Source: Rudanella paleaurantiibacter
GTDB taxonomy: Bacteria > Bacteroidota > Bacteroidia > Cytophagales > Spirosomataceae
NCBI RefSeq assembly: GCF_009184635.1
Contig: NZ_WELI01000019.1
Location: 1-46,752 of the forward strand
Direction: 5' to 3'
DNA: 46,752 bases
Shown here piece after piece: positions 23,496-32,674 of the stretch (within the stretch, counting starts at the first letter, position 1; each line of letters opens with the position of its first letter). The notes below the pieces were generated by a model. It was given only the letters and a program-made list of their open reading frames with translations. It was not told the origin of the DNA and searched no databases. Both the position numbers and the translations under genes were made by a program.

Positions 23496-24443
23496 ATGAA
23501 AAAGTATGTACCCAAATTGATCCCTAAAGAGCATCGGGTTCTTCCCGACTACTTTAAAGAATCGATTGAAACGACGCCGAACAAGGCTGAAAATACAGGT
23601 GATCTATTGTGGAATGTCTTATCCCTCCTATCAATACTGGCCGCTATTATTGTTTTCAGCTATCATGTAGGATTCAGTTTGTCGTTGTTGCTCTTTGCTT
23701 TTTTTGCTTCAAGCTGGGGGAAAAATCGGCTCGAAAGGTTACTAAAATTCCGGTTCGTTCCAACTCTAAAACTATGCACACTTGGGATAATGTCCTTCAT
23801 CCTGATTGGGAACGGCTTTCAATATCGAGACCGTATTAAGCAGGCGGAGGAAGACAAAAGGATAGCCGCTCTTGCTGAACAAAAAGCAGAAGTTGAAGCA
23901 AAACGAAGAGAAGTTCAGCGCCTTGATAGTGTACGAACGTACCTGTCCAAGGCCGATAATCTCTTAGAAAAAGGTGCTTACGCTAAGGCAATCTATTTTT
24001 ACAACCAATCCGGTCGATTTGTCTCAACTGACGAAACAGACACGCAACACCGGCTACACGAAGGACTTGCAAATAGCTACGTGCGAACGAAACAGTATAA
24101 ACTGGCACTTCAACACTACGATGAACTGTCCCGAACTAGTTCGCTGAATGGTGAACAGTTGTATCAACAGGCACTTTGCTATCAGCAAGTAGGCCGGAAA
24201 ACAGAAGCCATTGCCGGATTTCGTCAGGCATCCGAAGCCGGTCATCGTCAGGCAACCAAGCTCTACGACAAGCTCAACCCGTTAGTCCGTAAACTACTTT
24301 ACTACCAAACCGTTTGCTGTGATGGCAGCTACAGTCCCTCGAATGCTAAAGGCAGAGGTGCCTGTTCTCACCACGGGGGCGTATGCAACTGGAATAAGCC
24401 AATTTATGAAACCTATAGAAAATACGATGTCAACGGCCTTTGA
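23496..24443 (+). CDS. membrane protein with TPR repeats and a DUF3761-like C-terminus
   Basis: I prefer ATG 23496 (MKKYVPKLIPKEHR), giving 315 residues, over an upstream start that adds an unlikely leader. Hydrophobic stretches are at about residues 38-52, 56-68 and 85-103. A coiled basic stretch (EEDKRIAALAEQKAEVEAKR) and TPR-like repeats (residues 150-265) follow. The C-terminal 45 residues are cysteine/histidine-rich, CCDGSYSPSNAKGRGACSHH, the DUF3761 pattern found in secreted or membrane-linked proteins of unknown role. Its end overlaps the next gene's start by about 38 bases, so the two are probably one unit. Confidence 0.55.
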   Translation: MKKYVPKLIPKEHRVLPDYFKESIETTPNKAENTGDLLWNVLSLLSILAAIIVFSYHVGFSLSLLLFAFFASSWGKNRLERLLKFRFVPTLKLCTLGIMSFILIGNGFQYRDRIKQAEEDKRIAALAEQKAEVEAKRREVQRLDSVRTYLSKADNLLEKGAYAKAIYFYNQSGRFVSTDETDTQHRLHEGLANSYVRTKQYKLALQHYDELSRTSSLNGEQLYQQALCYQQVGRKTEAIAGFRQASEAGHRQATKLYDKLNPLVRKLLYYQTVCCDGSYSPSNAKGRGACSHHGGVCNWNKPIYETYRKYDVNGL

Positions 24444-25512
24444 GACAAGACCCTTGAGGTCGCTGAGTTTGATGCAACGCCTACTCCGGCAGCACCCTGA
24501 GGAAAATGCTATTATTGAAGTTAACAACCTCCTGGCCAACCGCCCAATCAGAACGATCACCCGGCATGATTTAACAGATATTGAGCAACGATACAGCTTT
24601 CCACTAAGCCGGTTCATGCTAAATCTGGAAGAATTTTACGCTGTCCATCTTAATTATAAACTGTCTGATAAACAGTTGGGAACAGATGGGTTGTCCGATC
24701 TCGAGCATTTACGAACATTATTTAACTTACCGCCCTCAACGGTCGAGATGTTACATGCTCAAATTGGCAAATTGGTCTATAAGCAACGGGTAGAAGACGT
24801 TATTAAAGATGGGCATATATCTGAGACCGATAAAGTAGCTCTGTCGGCATTACAACAGCTTATCCCTATTCCTGTCGATCTGACTGACAGTATCTATAAG
24901 GAAGTATGCCAAGATCATTTAAATAAGCTTACTCAAAAATATTCATACAACGCCCGTATCTCTCCCGAAGAGGAACATAAAATTCTGACCGTAAGTAAGA
25001 ATTTGGGTACCAAGCTTAGTGCCAATACCCGACGTCACATGGAAAGGTACATGCGCTATTGGGCTATTGAAAATTCAGACTTACCCGTAATCGAGGTAGC
25101 TATCACCCTTCAAAAGTTGGAAGTATGCCATTGTCAGGCCAGCGATGTGCAATGGTTTGAGGAACGCGTAACCGTTCGCCGAACGAACTACACCGACCGT
25201 TTTGAACATCGTAAAACGCTTGATATTGTCGATTTGACATCGAATGTCCTTCACAACCATCAGGACACGTTTGACATCATCAAACTGATTAGCAGCGGAT
25301 CTCTCTACGTTACCAACAAGAGACTTATCTTCGAAAGCCCAAATAAAACTACGTCTATCAAGATCGATTCAATAGTTCAGGTCAAGGCTTATAAACAAGG
25401 TATACTAATTGATAAAATAACTGGTAAGAGTATGCTCCTTCTGATAAACCGCGACAGCGATACCTTAACTTTAATTTGCCAGCGTCTGCTTACTCTCAAA
25501 TCGTCCTTTTAG
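24406..25512 (+). CDS. TerB-like/bacterial PH-domain protein
   Basis: ATG 24406 (MKPIENTMSTAF) overlaps the end of the preceding gene; ATG 24427 is the alternative. The product is about 368 residues. The central helical part (VIKDGHISETDKVALSALQQ, KLTQKYSYNARISPEEEHKIL) resembles the TerB fold. The C-terminal 95 residues (SLYVTNKRLIFESPNKTTSI to KSMLLLINRD) form a GRAM/bPH-like beta domain often used for lipid or ligand sensing. Together with the DUF3761/TPR membrane protein this looks like a two-gene membrane-associated stress or defence cassette, but no function is known to me. Fold calls are by eye. Confidence 0.5.
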   Translation: MKPIENTMSTAFETRPLRSLSLMQRLLRQHPEENAIIEVNNLLANRPIRTITRHDLTDIEQRYSFPLSRFMLNLEEFYAVHLNYKLSDKQLGTDGLSDLEHLRTLFNLPPSTVEMLHAQIGKLVYKQRVEDVIKDGHISETDKVALSALQQLIPIPVDLTDSIYKEVCQDHLNKLTQKYSYNARISPEEEHKILTVSKNLGTKLSANTRRHMERYMRYWAIENSDLPVIEVAITLQKLEVCHCQASDVQWFEERVTVRRTNYTDRFEHRKTLDIVDLTSNVLHNHQDTFDIIKLISSGSLYVTNKRLIFESPNKTTSIKIDSIVQVKAYKQGILIDKITGKSMLLLINRDSDTLTLICQRLLTLKSSF

Positions 25513-25564
25513 CACCTAAAGAGTCTACGTACTTGCTCCTGCTAAAAAGGTTCAATAAATTTGA

Positions 25565-26587
25565 TTGTTCAATAAAAATGAACTCTTCAATATTTTGAAC
25601 AAACTGGGACGTTTCGCCGATCAGGCAGTCGAAGGATTGCGTGATGCCACCGGCTTGAAAGTTTTGTGGGAAAACAAGGCTACTCCCGGACTTGATGGCT
25701 TTGTGGTTATCGATACCGGGAACAACACCATTCGCCTGCCTACTCAGATCAGGCAGCGGGCAATAGCTCATCATGTAGATGAATTAAGACAGTTGAGCAA
25801 ACCCAACACGTTGCTGCTGGCCGAACATATACCTGATTCGCTTAAACAAACGCTGCGGCAAACCCAACAAAATTACCTCGACGGGGCTGGCAACTGTTAC
25901 ATACATGTCGGCAGTGTGCTGATTATTGTGCAGGGGCGCAAGCTGGCTCAGGCCCCGGTCGTTGCGAAACAGCCCTTCGGCAAAAGTGGTCTGCGAGTAC
26001 TGTTTACCTTGCTTATACATCCTGACGGGATCAACCTAAGCGTTCGGGAACTGGCGGAACAGGCTGGCGTTTCGGTCGGCACAGCACAACACACCATCGA
26101 CTACCTCAAGAAGTCGGGCTACGTCGTCTCGGTGGATGCTAAACGAAAGAAGCTAACTAAACTGGATAAGCTGCGGGACCAGTGGGTCGGTCGGTATGCT
26201 GAGGCCCTCAAACCGAGCCTTATTGTGGGTCGCTTTCGACTACCTAAAAATCTCTTCCCTGCCGACTGGCGACAGGTAGCGTTACAACCCGGTACGTATT
26301 GGAGTGGGGAGCCTGCTGCGGATGCCCTCACGAACGACCTGCGCCCGGCTACGTTGACGCTCTACACCGATCAGAGTAAGGCGGGTTTGCTCAACACGTA
26401 TAAACTACTGCCCGACTCCGATGGGCCGGTGGAGGTTAACCGGCTGTTCTGGAAACCTCCTGTTGGCCAAGGTGACTGCTTTACCGTACCGCCCTTATTA
26501 GCCTACGCCGACTTGCTAGCTATTGACGACCCACGCACAACCGACATCGCCCGGCGCATTTATCAAGACCATGTAGTCAATGTATAG
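25565..26587 (+). CDS. abiEi: AbiEi-type antitoxin of a type IV toxin-antitoxin pair
   Basis: This 340-residue protein has a winged-helix domain near residues 130-190 (LRVLFTLLIHPDGINLSVRE, LAEQAGVSVGTAQHTIDYLK) and a long C-terminal domain, as in AbiEi-type antitoxins with an N-terminal extension. AbiEi represses its own operon and counters the AbiEii nucleotidyltransferase without binding it. The toxin gene starts 8 bases before its stop, the typical coupled layout. The N-terminal 120 residues (NELFNILNKLGRFADQAVEG, TLRQTQQNYLDGAGNCYI) are longer than in the smallest family members. The pair probably provides phage defence or element maintenance. Confidence 0.75.
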   Translation: MFNKNELFNILNKLGRFADQAVEGLRDATGLKVLWENKATPGLDGFVVIDTGNNTIRLPTQIRQRAIAHHVDELRQLSKPNTLLLAEHIPDSLKQTLRQTQQNYLDGAGNCYIHVGSVLIIVQGRKLAQAPVVAKQPFGKSGLRVLFTLLIHPDGINLSVRELAEQAGVSVGTAQHTIDYLKKSGYVVSVDAKRKKLTKLDKLRDQWVGRYAEALKPSLIVGRFRLPKNLFPADWRQVALQPGTYWSGEPAADALTNDLRPATLTLYTDQSKAGLLNTYKLLPDSDGPVEVNRLFWKPPVGQGDCFTVPPLLAYADLLAIDDPRTTDIARRIYQDHVVNV

Positions 26588-27419
26588 AATCACTTTTGAG
26601 CAACTTCGACAAGGCAACCTCGGCGAACTGTTTGCCGTGCTGGAAAGCGAGCTGGTTACACTGGGCGTCGATTTCTACCTGATTGGAGCCATTGCCCGCG
26701 ACATCTGGCTAACGGCCCTACACGACATTGAGCCGGGCCGCGTCACCCGCGACCTCGACCTGGCTGTATTGCTGGCGAATGAAGAACAATACGGGCACCT
26801 GCGCGACCGCCTGATCGGTACGGGGCGGTTTATTGCCCGGCGCGACAACGCCTATACGCTCGTCTTCGAGGACGGGCGGCCTGTGGATTTGCTGCCGTTT
26901 GGAGCCTTGTCGATGGAGCAGTCAGTCAGTGTAGCGGGGCAGGGCCTGACGACTATTCGCGTGGATGGATTTCAGGAAGTGTACGAAGCAGGCACCGAAT
27001 CTGTCGAAATAGACAATCAGCCGTTTCTGGTCTGTACGCTGGCCGGCATCGTGCTACTTAAATTCATTGCCTATGACGACCGACCCGAACACCGCTCGAA
27101 AGACATCCTTGACATCGGCGCAATTCTGCGGCATTATTTTGACATTACCGAAGACGACATCTACGAAAATCACAACGATCTATTCAGCGACGACGAGTTC
27201 GACATCACCCTAACGGCCGCGCGAGTGCTAGGTCGTCAGATGGCTCCCATCGTTGCCCTCTCCAATGCACTCCACCAACGTATCGACCAGATCATTGATC
27301 AGCAAATCAGTTTAGGTGAGCAAAGTCCCGTCGCTGAATTACTGGTTCGTGATAGTCGCTGGTCGGTCAGCTACGCGCTGAATCTGCTACGGCAGTTGCG
27401 GAGGGGGATGGGGGAGTAG
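26580..27419 (+). CDS. abiEii: AbiEii-type nucleotidyltransferase toxin
   Basis: This 279-residue nucleotidyltransferase has the GS-like loop in IGAIARDIWL (residues 36-45) and the metal-binding RDLDLAVL segment at about residues 59-66. The conserved lysine region VLLKFIAYDDRPEHRSKDI lies further on. AbiEii toxins modify tRNA or other targets and stop growth; whether this copy does so is inferred from the motifs. It overlaps the antitoxin gene by 8 bases and is followed by a 14-bp inverted repeat that probably ends the operon and the convergent one. Confidence 0.78.
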   Translation: MYRITFEQLRQGNLGELFAVLESELVTLGVDFYLIGAIARDIWLTALHDIEPGRVTRDLDLAVLLANEEQYGHLRDRLIGTGRFIARRDNAYTLVFEDGRPVDLLPFGALSMEQSVSVAGQGLTTIRVDGFQEVYEAGTESVEIDNQPFLVCTLAGIVLLKFIAYDDRPEHRSKDILDIGAILRHYFDITEDDIYENHNDLFSDDEFDITLTAARVLGRQMAPIVALSNALHQRIDQIIDQQISLGEQSPVAELLVRDSRWSVSYALNLLRQLRRGMGE

Positions 27420-27439
27420 TAGTGTAGAAAAGACTTTTC

Positions 27440-27480
27440 ATCAAAATCCGTCTTTACGGTGAGTTGAGACGGATTTTGAT
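27440..27480. terminator. bidirectional terminator-like hairpin
   Basis: Perfect 14-bp arms (27440-27453 and 27467-27480; inner arm tcaaaatccgtct) around a 13-base loop. It lies between the plus-strand AbiE pair ending at 27419 and the minus-strand DUF6035-like gene ending at 27506. The arms carry A/T runs on their outer sides, so it can act in both directions. Confidence 0.6.
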
Positions 27481-27505
27481 TGACAAGAACGTATTGACAA
27501 AATCA

Positions 27506-29104
27506 TCACTTTAAATCAAATAGCTCAGGAAACAGGATCTTAAAAACGTCGTCATAGCTGTGATCAGGCTGAATGTTTTTTTGCTTAAATGCAGCAATCT
27601 TCTTAGCCAGTTTACCACCTGAATGGGCATCCTGTTGAATTAAAGCTGTGTTGGGCCAGTGTTCAAGTGCCTGTAAGAACAAGTGCGAATACGTCTCTTT
27701 ACCAGGGAAAACAGTATGAGCCACTTGTATCAATTTACTAAATTTTTGCCCAACCACGCAATTCAGTTTAATGGATAATAGAGCCAGAACAGGACCTTGT
27801 ACCTTCTTCAGGCGATGAGCTTTTTGGGAGGTTTTCAATTTTGTCAAACAAGTTACCAAGCATAGGCAAGTCAGTAGATCATTCCGCTCCAGATGAGAGC
27901 GGTTTGCCCGTTCCTGCTCAAAGGCTAACCTTAAAAAGCTTTTGTCTAAGTCTGTTAGTTGATAGCCCTGCTCTTGCCCAAACAGGTCGAATAAATTCCG
28001 CTCAGTTTCATGTGAGAATACAGCAAATTCACGCAACAAAGGACTACGTCGTTCAGGATAAGCATCAATTTCATTGAGCGTTTGATGAACTGACAAGCGG
28101 GCAAGGGAAAACCCTTCTTCCAGCTGTTCTTCATAGGCTTGTTGGCGTTGCTCATACGTTTGTTGCCGTGCCGCTAAATCACGTTGTCGCTGCGTTTCCG
28201 TACGCTCTTCCTCGTCGATTTCTTGTTTGATAGCTTTTACCGCTCCCTCTACATCGAAGAAAAACACTTTGTAAGTAGCATTATCAAACGTCAGGTCATG
28301 TAGGTCAACCATCCGTTCCTTCCACCGATAGGCTACCTCTTGACCAATCCTATAAGGCTCCCTATACAGACATTTAAGAACAAGATCTTGCCGATGTTTG
28401 GATTCTCTGATAGCCTCTCCGTCGAAAACAAAAGCATTCTGATTATTACCATAAAAAACGTCTTTTTCAGTAAATCGCTGCTTGTCAAAGTCATCAGAGA
28501 AGGACTTGAAAAGCCAGATGATATATGTTTGATTTTGTTGGTAAAAGTGTTCACGATCTGCGATCACACTCAAGAAAGTTGTCGAAAGTTGAATCTCAAA
28601 TACAACCGAATACGATTTGTAAACCGCGCTGACATCGGGTTTACGCCAAGTCATCATTCCCGAGGTATCTCGCTTAACGGATTCCATAGCCACCTTTGAC
28701 ACACCCTTCCCTGTAAGTCGGTTTTGTTCCAGCGAGGTTGCTACTAACTCTTTTGTACGGCGATGTAATTCGCTTTCTTTCTGTCCGTTGTATTTGACAG
28801 CCAGCACTTGGTGAGTTGTCAAGTGCTGGCTCGTTTTGATTGGACAATCCTCACTATCCCGTTGGTGGGCAAAGTGCATTCGCTTCAGCTTTGTTTCGTT
28901 TTCGGTTTTCCCTCGAATTTTAATAAGCTGATTGCAGTAATAGCACTTAAACTTAGGGTCGCACCGGTTACGGATGGCATCTTCTAATTGTCTGCGTACC
29001 TCGAAAATACCCACTTCATCTTGTTTGAAGAACGCACTGGCAAACACTTCTTCTCCTGTTTCGCAATCCAAGACTGAAGGTATAGTGAACTGAACATTTT
29101 TCAT
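27506..29104 (-). CDS. CoiA/DUF6035-like protein with zinc finger and PD-(D/E)XK nuclease domain
   Basis: The 532-residue protein starts at ATG 29104. Residues about 50-90 hold a CxxC (CYYCNQLI) followed by HFAH and a later cysteine, a zinc-binding module as in CoiA-like proteins. Residues about 151-171 carry RKPDVSAVYKSYSVVFEIQL, the D...ExQ active-site layout of PD-(D/E)XK nucleases. The second half has a charged coiled coil (EERTETQRQRDLAARQQTYE) and a helical end. The combination matches DUF6035 proteins of Bacteroidetes, which lack a known function. It is 12 bases downstream of the nuclease-protease fusion, so the two probably act together as a DNA-directed defence or regulatory pair. 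Confidence 0.65.
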   Translation of the reverse strand: MKNVQFTIPSVLDCETGEEVFASAFFKQDEVGIFEVRRQLEDAIRNRCDPKFKCYYCNQLIKIRGKTENETKLKRMHFAHQRDSEDCPIKTSQHLTTHQVLAVKYNGQKESELHRRTKELVATSLEQNRLTGKGVSKVAMESVKRDTSGMMTWRKPDVSAVYKSYSVVFEIQLSTTFLSVIADREHFYQQNQTYIIWLFKSFSDDFDKQRFTEKDVFYGNNQNAFVFDGEAIRESKHRQDLVLKCLYREPYRIGQEVAYRWKERMVDLHDLTFDNATYKVFFFDVEGAVKAIKQEIDEEERTETQRQRDLAARQQTYEQRQQAYEEQLEEGFSLARLSVHQTLNEIDAYPERRSPLLREFAVFSHETERNLFDLFGQEQGYQLTDLDKSFLRLAFEQERANRSHLERNDLLTCLCLVTCLTKLKTSQKAHRLKKVQGPVLALLSIKLNCVVGQKFSKLIQVAHTVFPGKETYSHLFLQALEHWPNTALIQQDAHSGGKLAKKIAAFKQKNIQPDHSYDDVFKILFPELFDLK

Positions 29105-29116
29105 CTGTACGATAAA

Positions 29117-30448
29117 TCACCAGGGTTCTTGTAGTAGATCAGGATAAATTTCCCGAATGAGTTGGCCTACTGATTTCAACCGAGAATTGATCTTTATCAT
29201 ATCCAGAGCATTAAGGCGATAAATAATGCTTGTCTTTGTCGTGAAATAAAATCTGGCCAGGTTAGCAATAATTGTATTGAAGGCGATTCGGTTATCCAAC
29301 TGATCGTCCAGATAAATGGGCTTCCCAATTTGAAGCCCCTGCTTATATTGCTCTATACCCAGACGATATAAAATTGACTTACGTGGTAGCAATAGACTGG
29401 CTGCGAACTGATTCGCCTGCCATTCAAGCCACGTCCTTGGATTATTCAACTCATGGCGATTGATACTCAAATTATAAGCTGAGTCACTGAATGATTCGTA
29501 TTCACGTTGGTTGAGGGCAATTCGGTTGTGTAAAAAGAAATGACCCAACTCGTGAGCAAGAAGAAAGGGAGCTCGATTGGTATTTTCCAAAGTCTTATCA
29601 ACTTCAATGGTCTTAGTCAAAAACGAACAGTGACTAATAATTCTATGACCACGACAGTCGAATCCATCCATCGAATCGAACGAAATTGTTAGCTCATACA
29701 CCTGCGAAAGAAATATCCCAAATTTTTCCCAATCAAGCCTTCGTTCTCCGTTGACTACATCGGGATTATAAGCCATTAGAATTGAAGATGTAAACTCATC
29801 AATTTCTTCAGCGGACAAAATTGGAACATCAATTTCCTGTCGCCTATACGAATTTGCAATTACTTGATAAACGAATATGCTTAATAATTCTTTGTCAATC
29901 TTTCGCTGGATTTTACGAAAGATCATTTGTTGAATAATAGGATCTTCGTTTTCAATTCCAGAGACGTTGTAAGAATACTCTTCTTCTATTTGCCGTTGGC
30001 GATTTGCTTTGTGTAAGATGATGTTGAGGGAAATTAAGTCGTTTACTATTATCAGCATCATACCAACGGATTTAGCGAAGGTAAAAGCCCCCTTCTGGAA
30101 GCCATTATTCGTAATAAAAATACCTTTCACATTAACGTGACCGACCTGACTGATTTTAGCATAAAACTCCTCGACATCGTCAACCGGGACTTTCTTGGCG
30201 TAATTTTTACATTCGATTAAATTAAGAATAGCATAGTTTTTTGACCCCTCAGGCCACACTTCTATAGCTATGTCAAAAATGATGTTTCTTTTTCGGAGCG
30301 ATGAGTAATACCCTTTCTTTTTAAAGACCCGACAATTACCTGGTATTAACCCTAATTTGTAGTCATTGAGTGCCTTTTCGATTAAATGCGCGGATAAATT
30401 CTCAAATTCATCGCCCTTTTTTACCGTGTTTAAAGGCTTCTCATTCAT
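29117..30448 (-). CDS. Mrr-like nuclease domain fused to an IrrE/ImmA metalloprotease
   Basis: ATG 30448 (MNEKPLNTVKKGDEFENLSA) gives 443 residues; a TTG start 69 bases upstream would add 23. Residues 1-130 resemble a restriction-type nuclease: IIFDIAIEV around residue 58 and IECKNYAKK around 79 supply the D...ExK catalytic pattern. Residues about 280-400 form an IrrE/ImmA protease: the zinc-binding HELGHFFLHNR at about 296-306 and the downstream WLEWQANQFAASLLLP helix. ImmA-type proteases cleave repressors to switch on mobile-element genes. Joining this to a nuclease is uncommon. It leads a two-gene operon with the DUF6035-like nuclease. Confidence 0.7.
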   Translation of the reverse strand: MNEKPLNTVKKGDEFENLSAHLIEKALNDYKLGLIPGNCRVFKKKGYYSSLRKRNIIFDIAIEVWPEGSKNYAILNLIECKNYAKKVPVDDVEEFYAKISQVGHVNVKGIFITNNGFQKGAFTFAKSVGMMLIIVNDLISLNIILHKANRQRQIEEEYSYNVSGIENEDPIIQQMIFRKIQRKIDKELLSIFVYQVIANSYRRQEIDVPILSAEEIDEFTSSILMAYNPDVVNGERRLDWEKFGIFLSQVYELTISFDSMDGFDCRGHRIISHCSFLTKTIEVDKTLENTNRAPFLLAHELGHFFLHNRIALNQREYESFSDSAYNLSINRHELNNPRTWLEWQANQFAASLLLPRKSILYRLGIEQYKQGLQIGKPIYLDDQLDNRIAFNTIIANLARFYFTTKTSIIYRLNALDMIKINSRLKSVGQLIREIYPDLLQEPW

Positions 30449-30677
30449 GGATGGATGATTTCTGATACCGGTCTCAAATTTATAACCGCTTGCCACAATG
30501 TTTGACGATTTTTCCAAATAGGAATGATGACTTATTACGGCCCTGCGATTCTATCAGCTAAAAATAGTAAATTAGATACACACTTGTGAGCCTGAAAAAA
30601 GTAAACTGACTGTTCTATAATCTAGGCCAAGAAGCCTGATTGAAAACATCTACTCCATGTAGACACAATATTGTCTT

Positions 30678-32600
30678 TCAAGGAGTTTCAACAGTTCCGA
30701 CAGCGGAAAGCAGCTTCTCAACCGCCGTATCCTCCAACCCCAAAATCGTCGCGCAATCGAGTACAATGCTGTCCATGTTGGTCTGTAAGTCGTGCTGTGT
30801 CGAGAACTTGGGCAGATTTTTGACCGGCTGCACCTCCGGTTCCAGAGCAATACGGCCCCAGAATCGGCCCTGCTTCGACTCGACGGTGAAGCCAATGAAC
30901 TCACCTTTATCAAACTCGTGCAAGTCCTCCGGGTTGACGATAGGGCGTTCCTGCTTGCGGTAGGCAATGGTACGGCGGTTCCGCTGCGGCTGGTGCTTCG
31001 CGTCGAACAAACTACCGATGTCGAATGCCGGGCTATTATCACGGGTTTCCTCCGGGGTGATAACCTCATGCTTACCGATCAGTTGGCTTACGTACTTGGC
31101 CGTCTCTGCACTCGAAACGGCTCCGTAAAACTGATTACTCAACGTACCCAGAATCATCTGGCTTTCTTTCTCGCCGTAGTACTTACGTACCTGCGACAAG
31201 TCCTGGCACATATACACCGTCGCAATTTGCGAACTCCGACCCGTCGCCGGTATTTGCTCAAAATTGGGTATGTAGATCGTCGGGGCCTCGTCCAATAGCA
31301 GAATAGAATGGTGCTTGCCCTGCCGGTTCATCCGCTTTACGGCTACCGTTGTGTATAGCCCCAGCAGCGGCCGTAGAGCGTCGATCAGTTCGCGGTCACC
31401 ACCCAGACAAAGGAAGATCGGATTTTCGGGGTTATTCAGGTCCATACTGAAACCTTCGTCGGTGGCCGACATCACCCAGAAGACCTCCGGCGTGGCCAGC
31501 TTGGCCAGTATGTTCTGTAACGTACCGATCACACCCGATAGCTGATCGGCAGACTTGTTGCCAATAGCTGTAATTACACTCATGACGTAACTCAAACATT
31601 CCGAGTCGCTGCCGATGAGGGTCATCAATTTGTCGTAGGGCATCTTCGTGATCAGCGTCACGACGTGAGGTAAGGTACACTGAGCCGGGTGGTGCTTGCG
31701 TAAGTACCAGATCAGGCCCGTCAGCACGGCCGTGCAGGAACGTGACCAGAAGTCCTGTTTCTCGATGATTTCTTCCTGAAGGTTCTTCAGCAAACCCAGC
31801 GCGTATTCCTCGGCGTAGGTGATGCTTAACAAGTTTTCCGGCGCAATAGGATTAAGCCGGTGCGTCCGGTTCATATCCTGAAAGTTCAGCACACAGAAGC
31901 GCGAGGTCGCATCAGGGTTTTGTTTCCGGTAGTGATAGGCGTACTTGGTCAGTTCAGGAAATTTTACGTCGTACAGGATGCCGCAATAGTCCTGCTCGAT
32001 GGCCTGCCGGATAAATGGTTTAGCTAAAGACTCCGACTTGCCCGATCCGGGGCCACCCGTGATGAAAACGCCCCGGAATGGATTCTGCACTTTGATGTAT
32101 CCTCCCGTAGTAGTGCGGAACTCAAATCCTTTTTTTGCGACACCCGCTTTCTTGTCTTCTACGATAGGGCGTTTGGGCTGCGGCCGTAAGAGCCAATGAC
32201 CAACACCGATACCAAACAAGCTACTCAGTCCGGCTCCAACCGGCACCATGTAAGCGAATTGGTACGGAAAGCGATGCGCTACAGCCAATAAAAGCGCGCC
32301 CACCACGTACCCAGCCAGCACACTGAGTTGCACTTTCAACGGCGGACGTTTATCCCGGCGCAGTTCCGCCGGGCGGCCGCTGCCGAAGCTTTTGGTATCG
32401 TCGGGTAAGGCAAAACTCAGCGGTACCAGCGCGGCAAACAACAGTCGAAACAGCCAGCCCCCCTTTGAATAGAGATTGAACAATTTGACGTACCACCCGG
32501 CATCGCGCGGGGGAATGTGCAGCAACAGATAGTACTCACCTGCGGCCAATAACCCCACTACTGTAGCCAGTAGCAGTACAGCGTTACGATTTTGATTCAT
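30678..32600 (-). CDS. VirD4/TraG-type coupling protein
   Basis: This 640-residue protein has N-terminal membrane helices (about residues 7-27, 47-66, 95-112, 116-135), Walker A TGGPGSGKS at about 177-185 and Walker B SILLLDEAP at about 430-438, with the QDLSQVRKYYGEKE segment typical of coupling proteins. It links the relaxosome to the mating channel and pumps the transferred strand. It is the last gene of the minus-strand mob module, with the relaxase upstream. The decamer motif of the element lies 29 bases before its start. Bacteroides homologues are called MobC. Confidence 0.88.
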   Translation of the reverse strand: MNQNRNAVLLLATVVGLLAAGEYYLLLHIPPRDAGWYVKLFNLYSKGGWLFRLLFAALVPLSFALPDDTKSFGSGRPAELRRDKRPPLKVQLSVLAGYVVGALLLAVAHRFPYQFAYMVPVGAGLSSLFGIGVGHWLLRPQPKRPIVEDKKAGVAKKGFEFRTTTGGYIKVQNPFRGVFITGGPGSGKSESLAKPFIRQAIEQDYCGILYDVKFPELTKYAYHYRKQNPDATSRFCVLNFQDMNRTHRLNPIAPENLLSITYAEEYALGLLKNLQEEIIEKQDFWSRSCTAVLTGLIWYLRKHHPAQCTLPHVVTLITKMPYDKLMTLIGSDSECLSYVMSVITAIGNKSADQLSGVIGTLQNILAKLATPEVFWVMSATDEGFSMDLNNPENPIFLCLGGDRELIDALRPLLGLYTTVAVKRMNRQGKHHSILLLDEAPTIYIPNFEQIPATGRSSQIATVYMCQDLSQVRKYYGEKESQMILGTLSNQFYGAVSSAETAKYVSQLIGKHEVITPEETRDNSPAFDIGSLFDAKHQPQRNRRTIAYRKQERPIVNPEDLHEFDKGEFIGFTVESKQGRFWGRIALEPEVQPVKNLPKFSTQHDLQTNMDSIVLDCATILGLEDTAVEKLLSAVGTVETP

Positions 32601-32628
32601 GATATGTAGGCCTTGCTGTTATTGCAGA

Positions 32629-32638
32629 ATTTTACAAT
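32629..32638 (-). promoter_or_regulatory. shared decamer upstream of coupling protein
   Basis: The plus strand reads attttacaat, i.e. ATTGTAAAAT on the minus strand, 29 bases upstream of the coupling-protein ATG. The same decamer is at 3826-3835 and 33923-33932. Candidate promoter/operator element. Confidence 0.4.
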
Positions 32639-32674
32639 TGCAGCATAGCAACATTTTGACATTATGATATTGCA

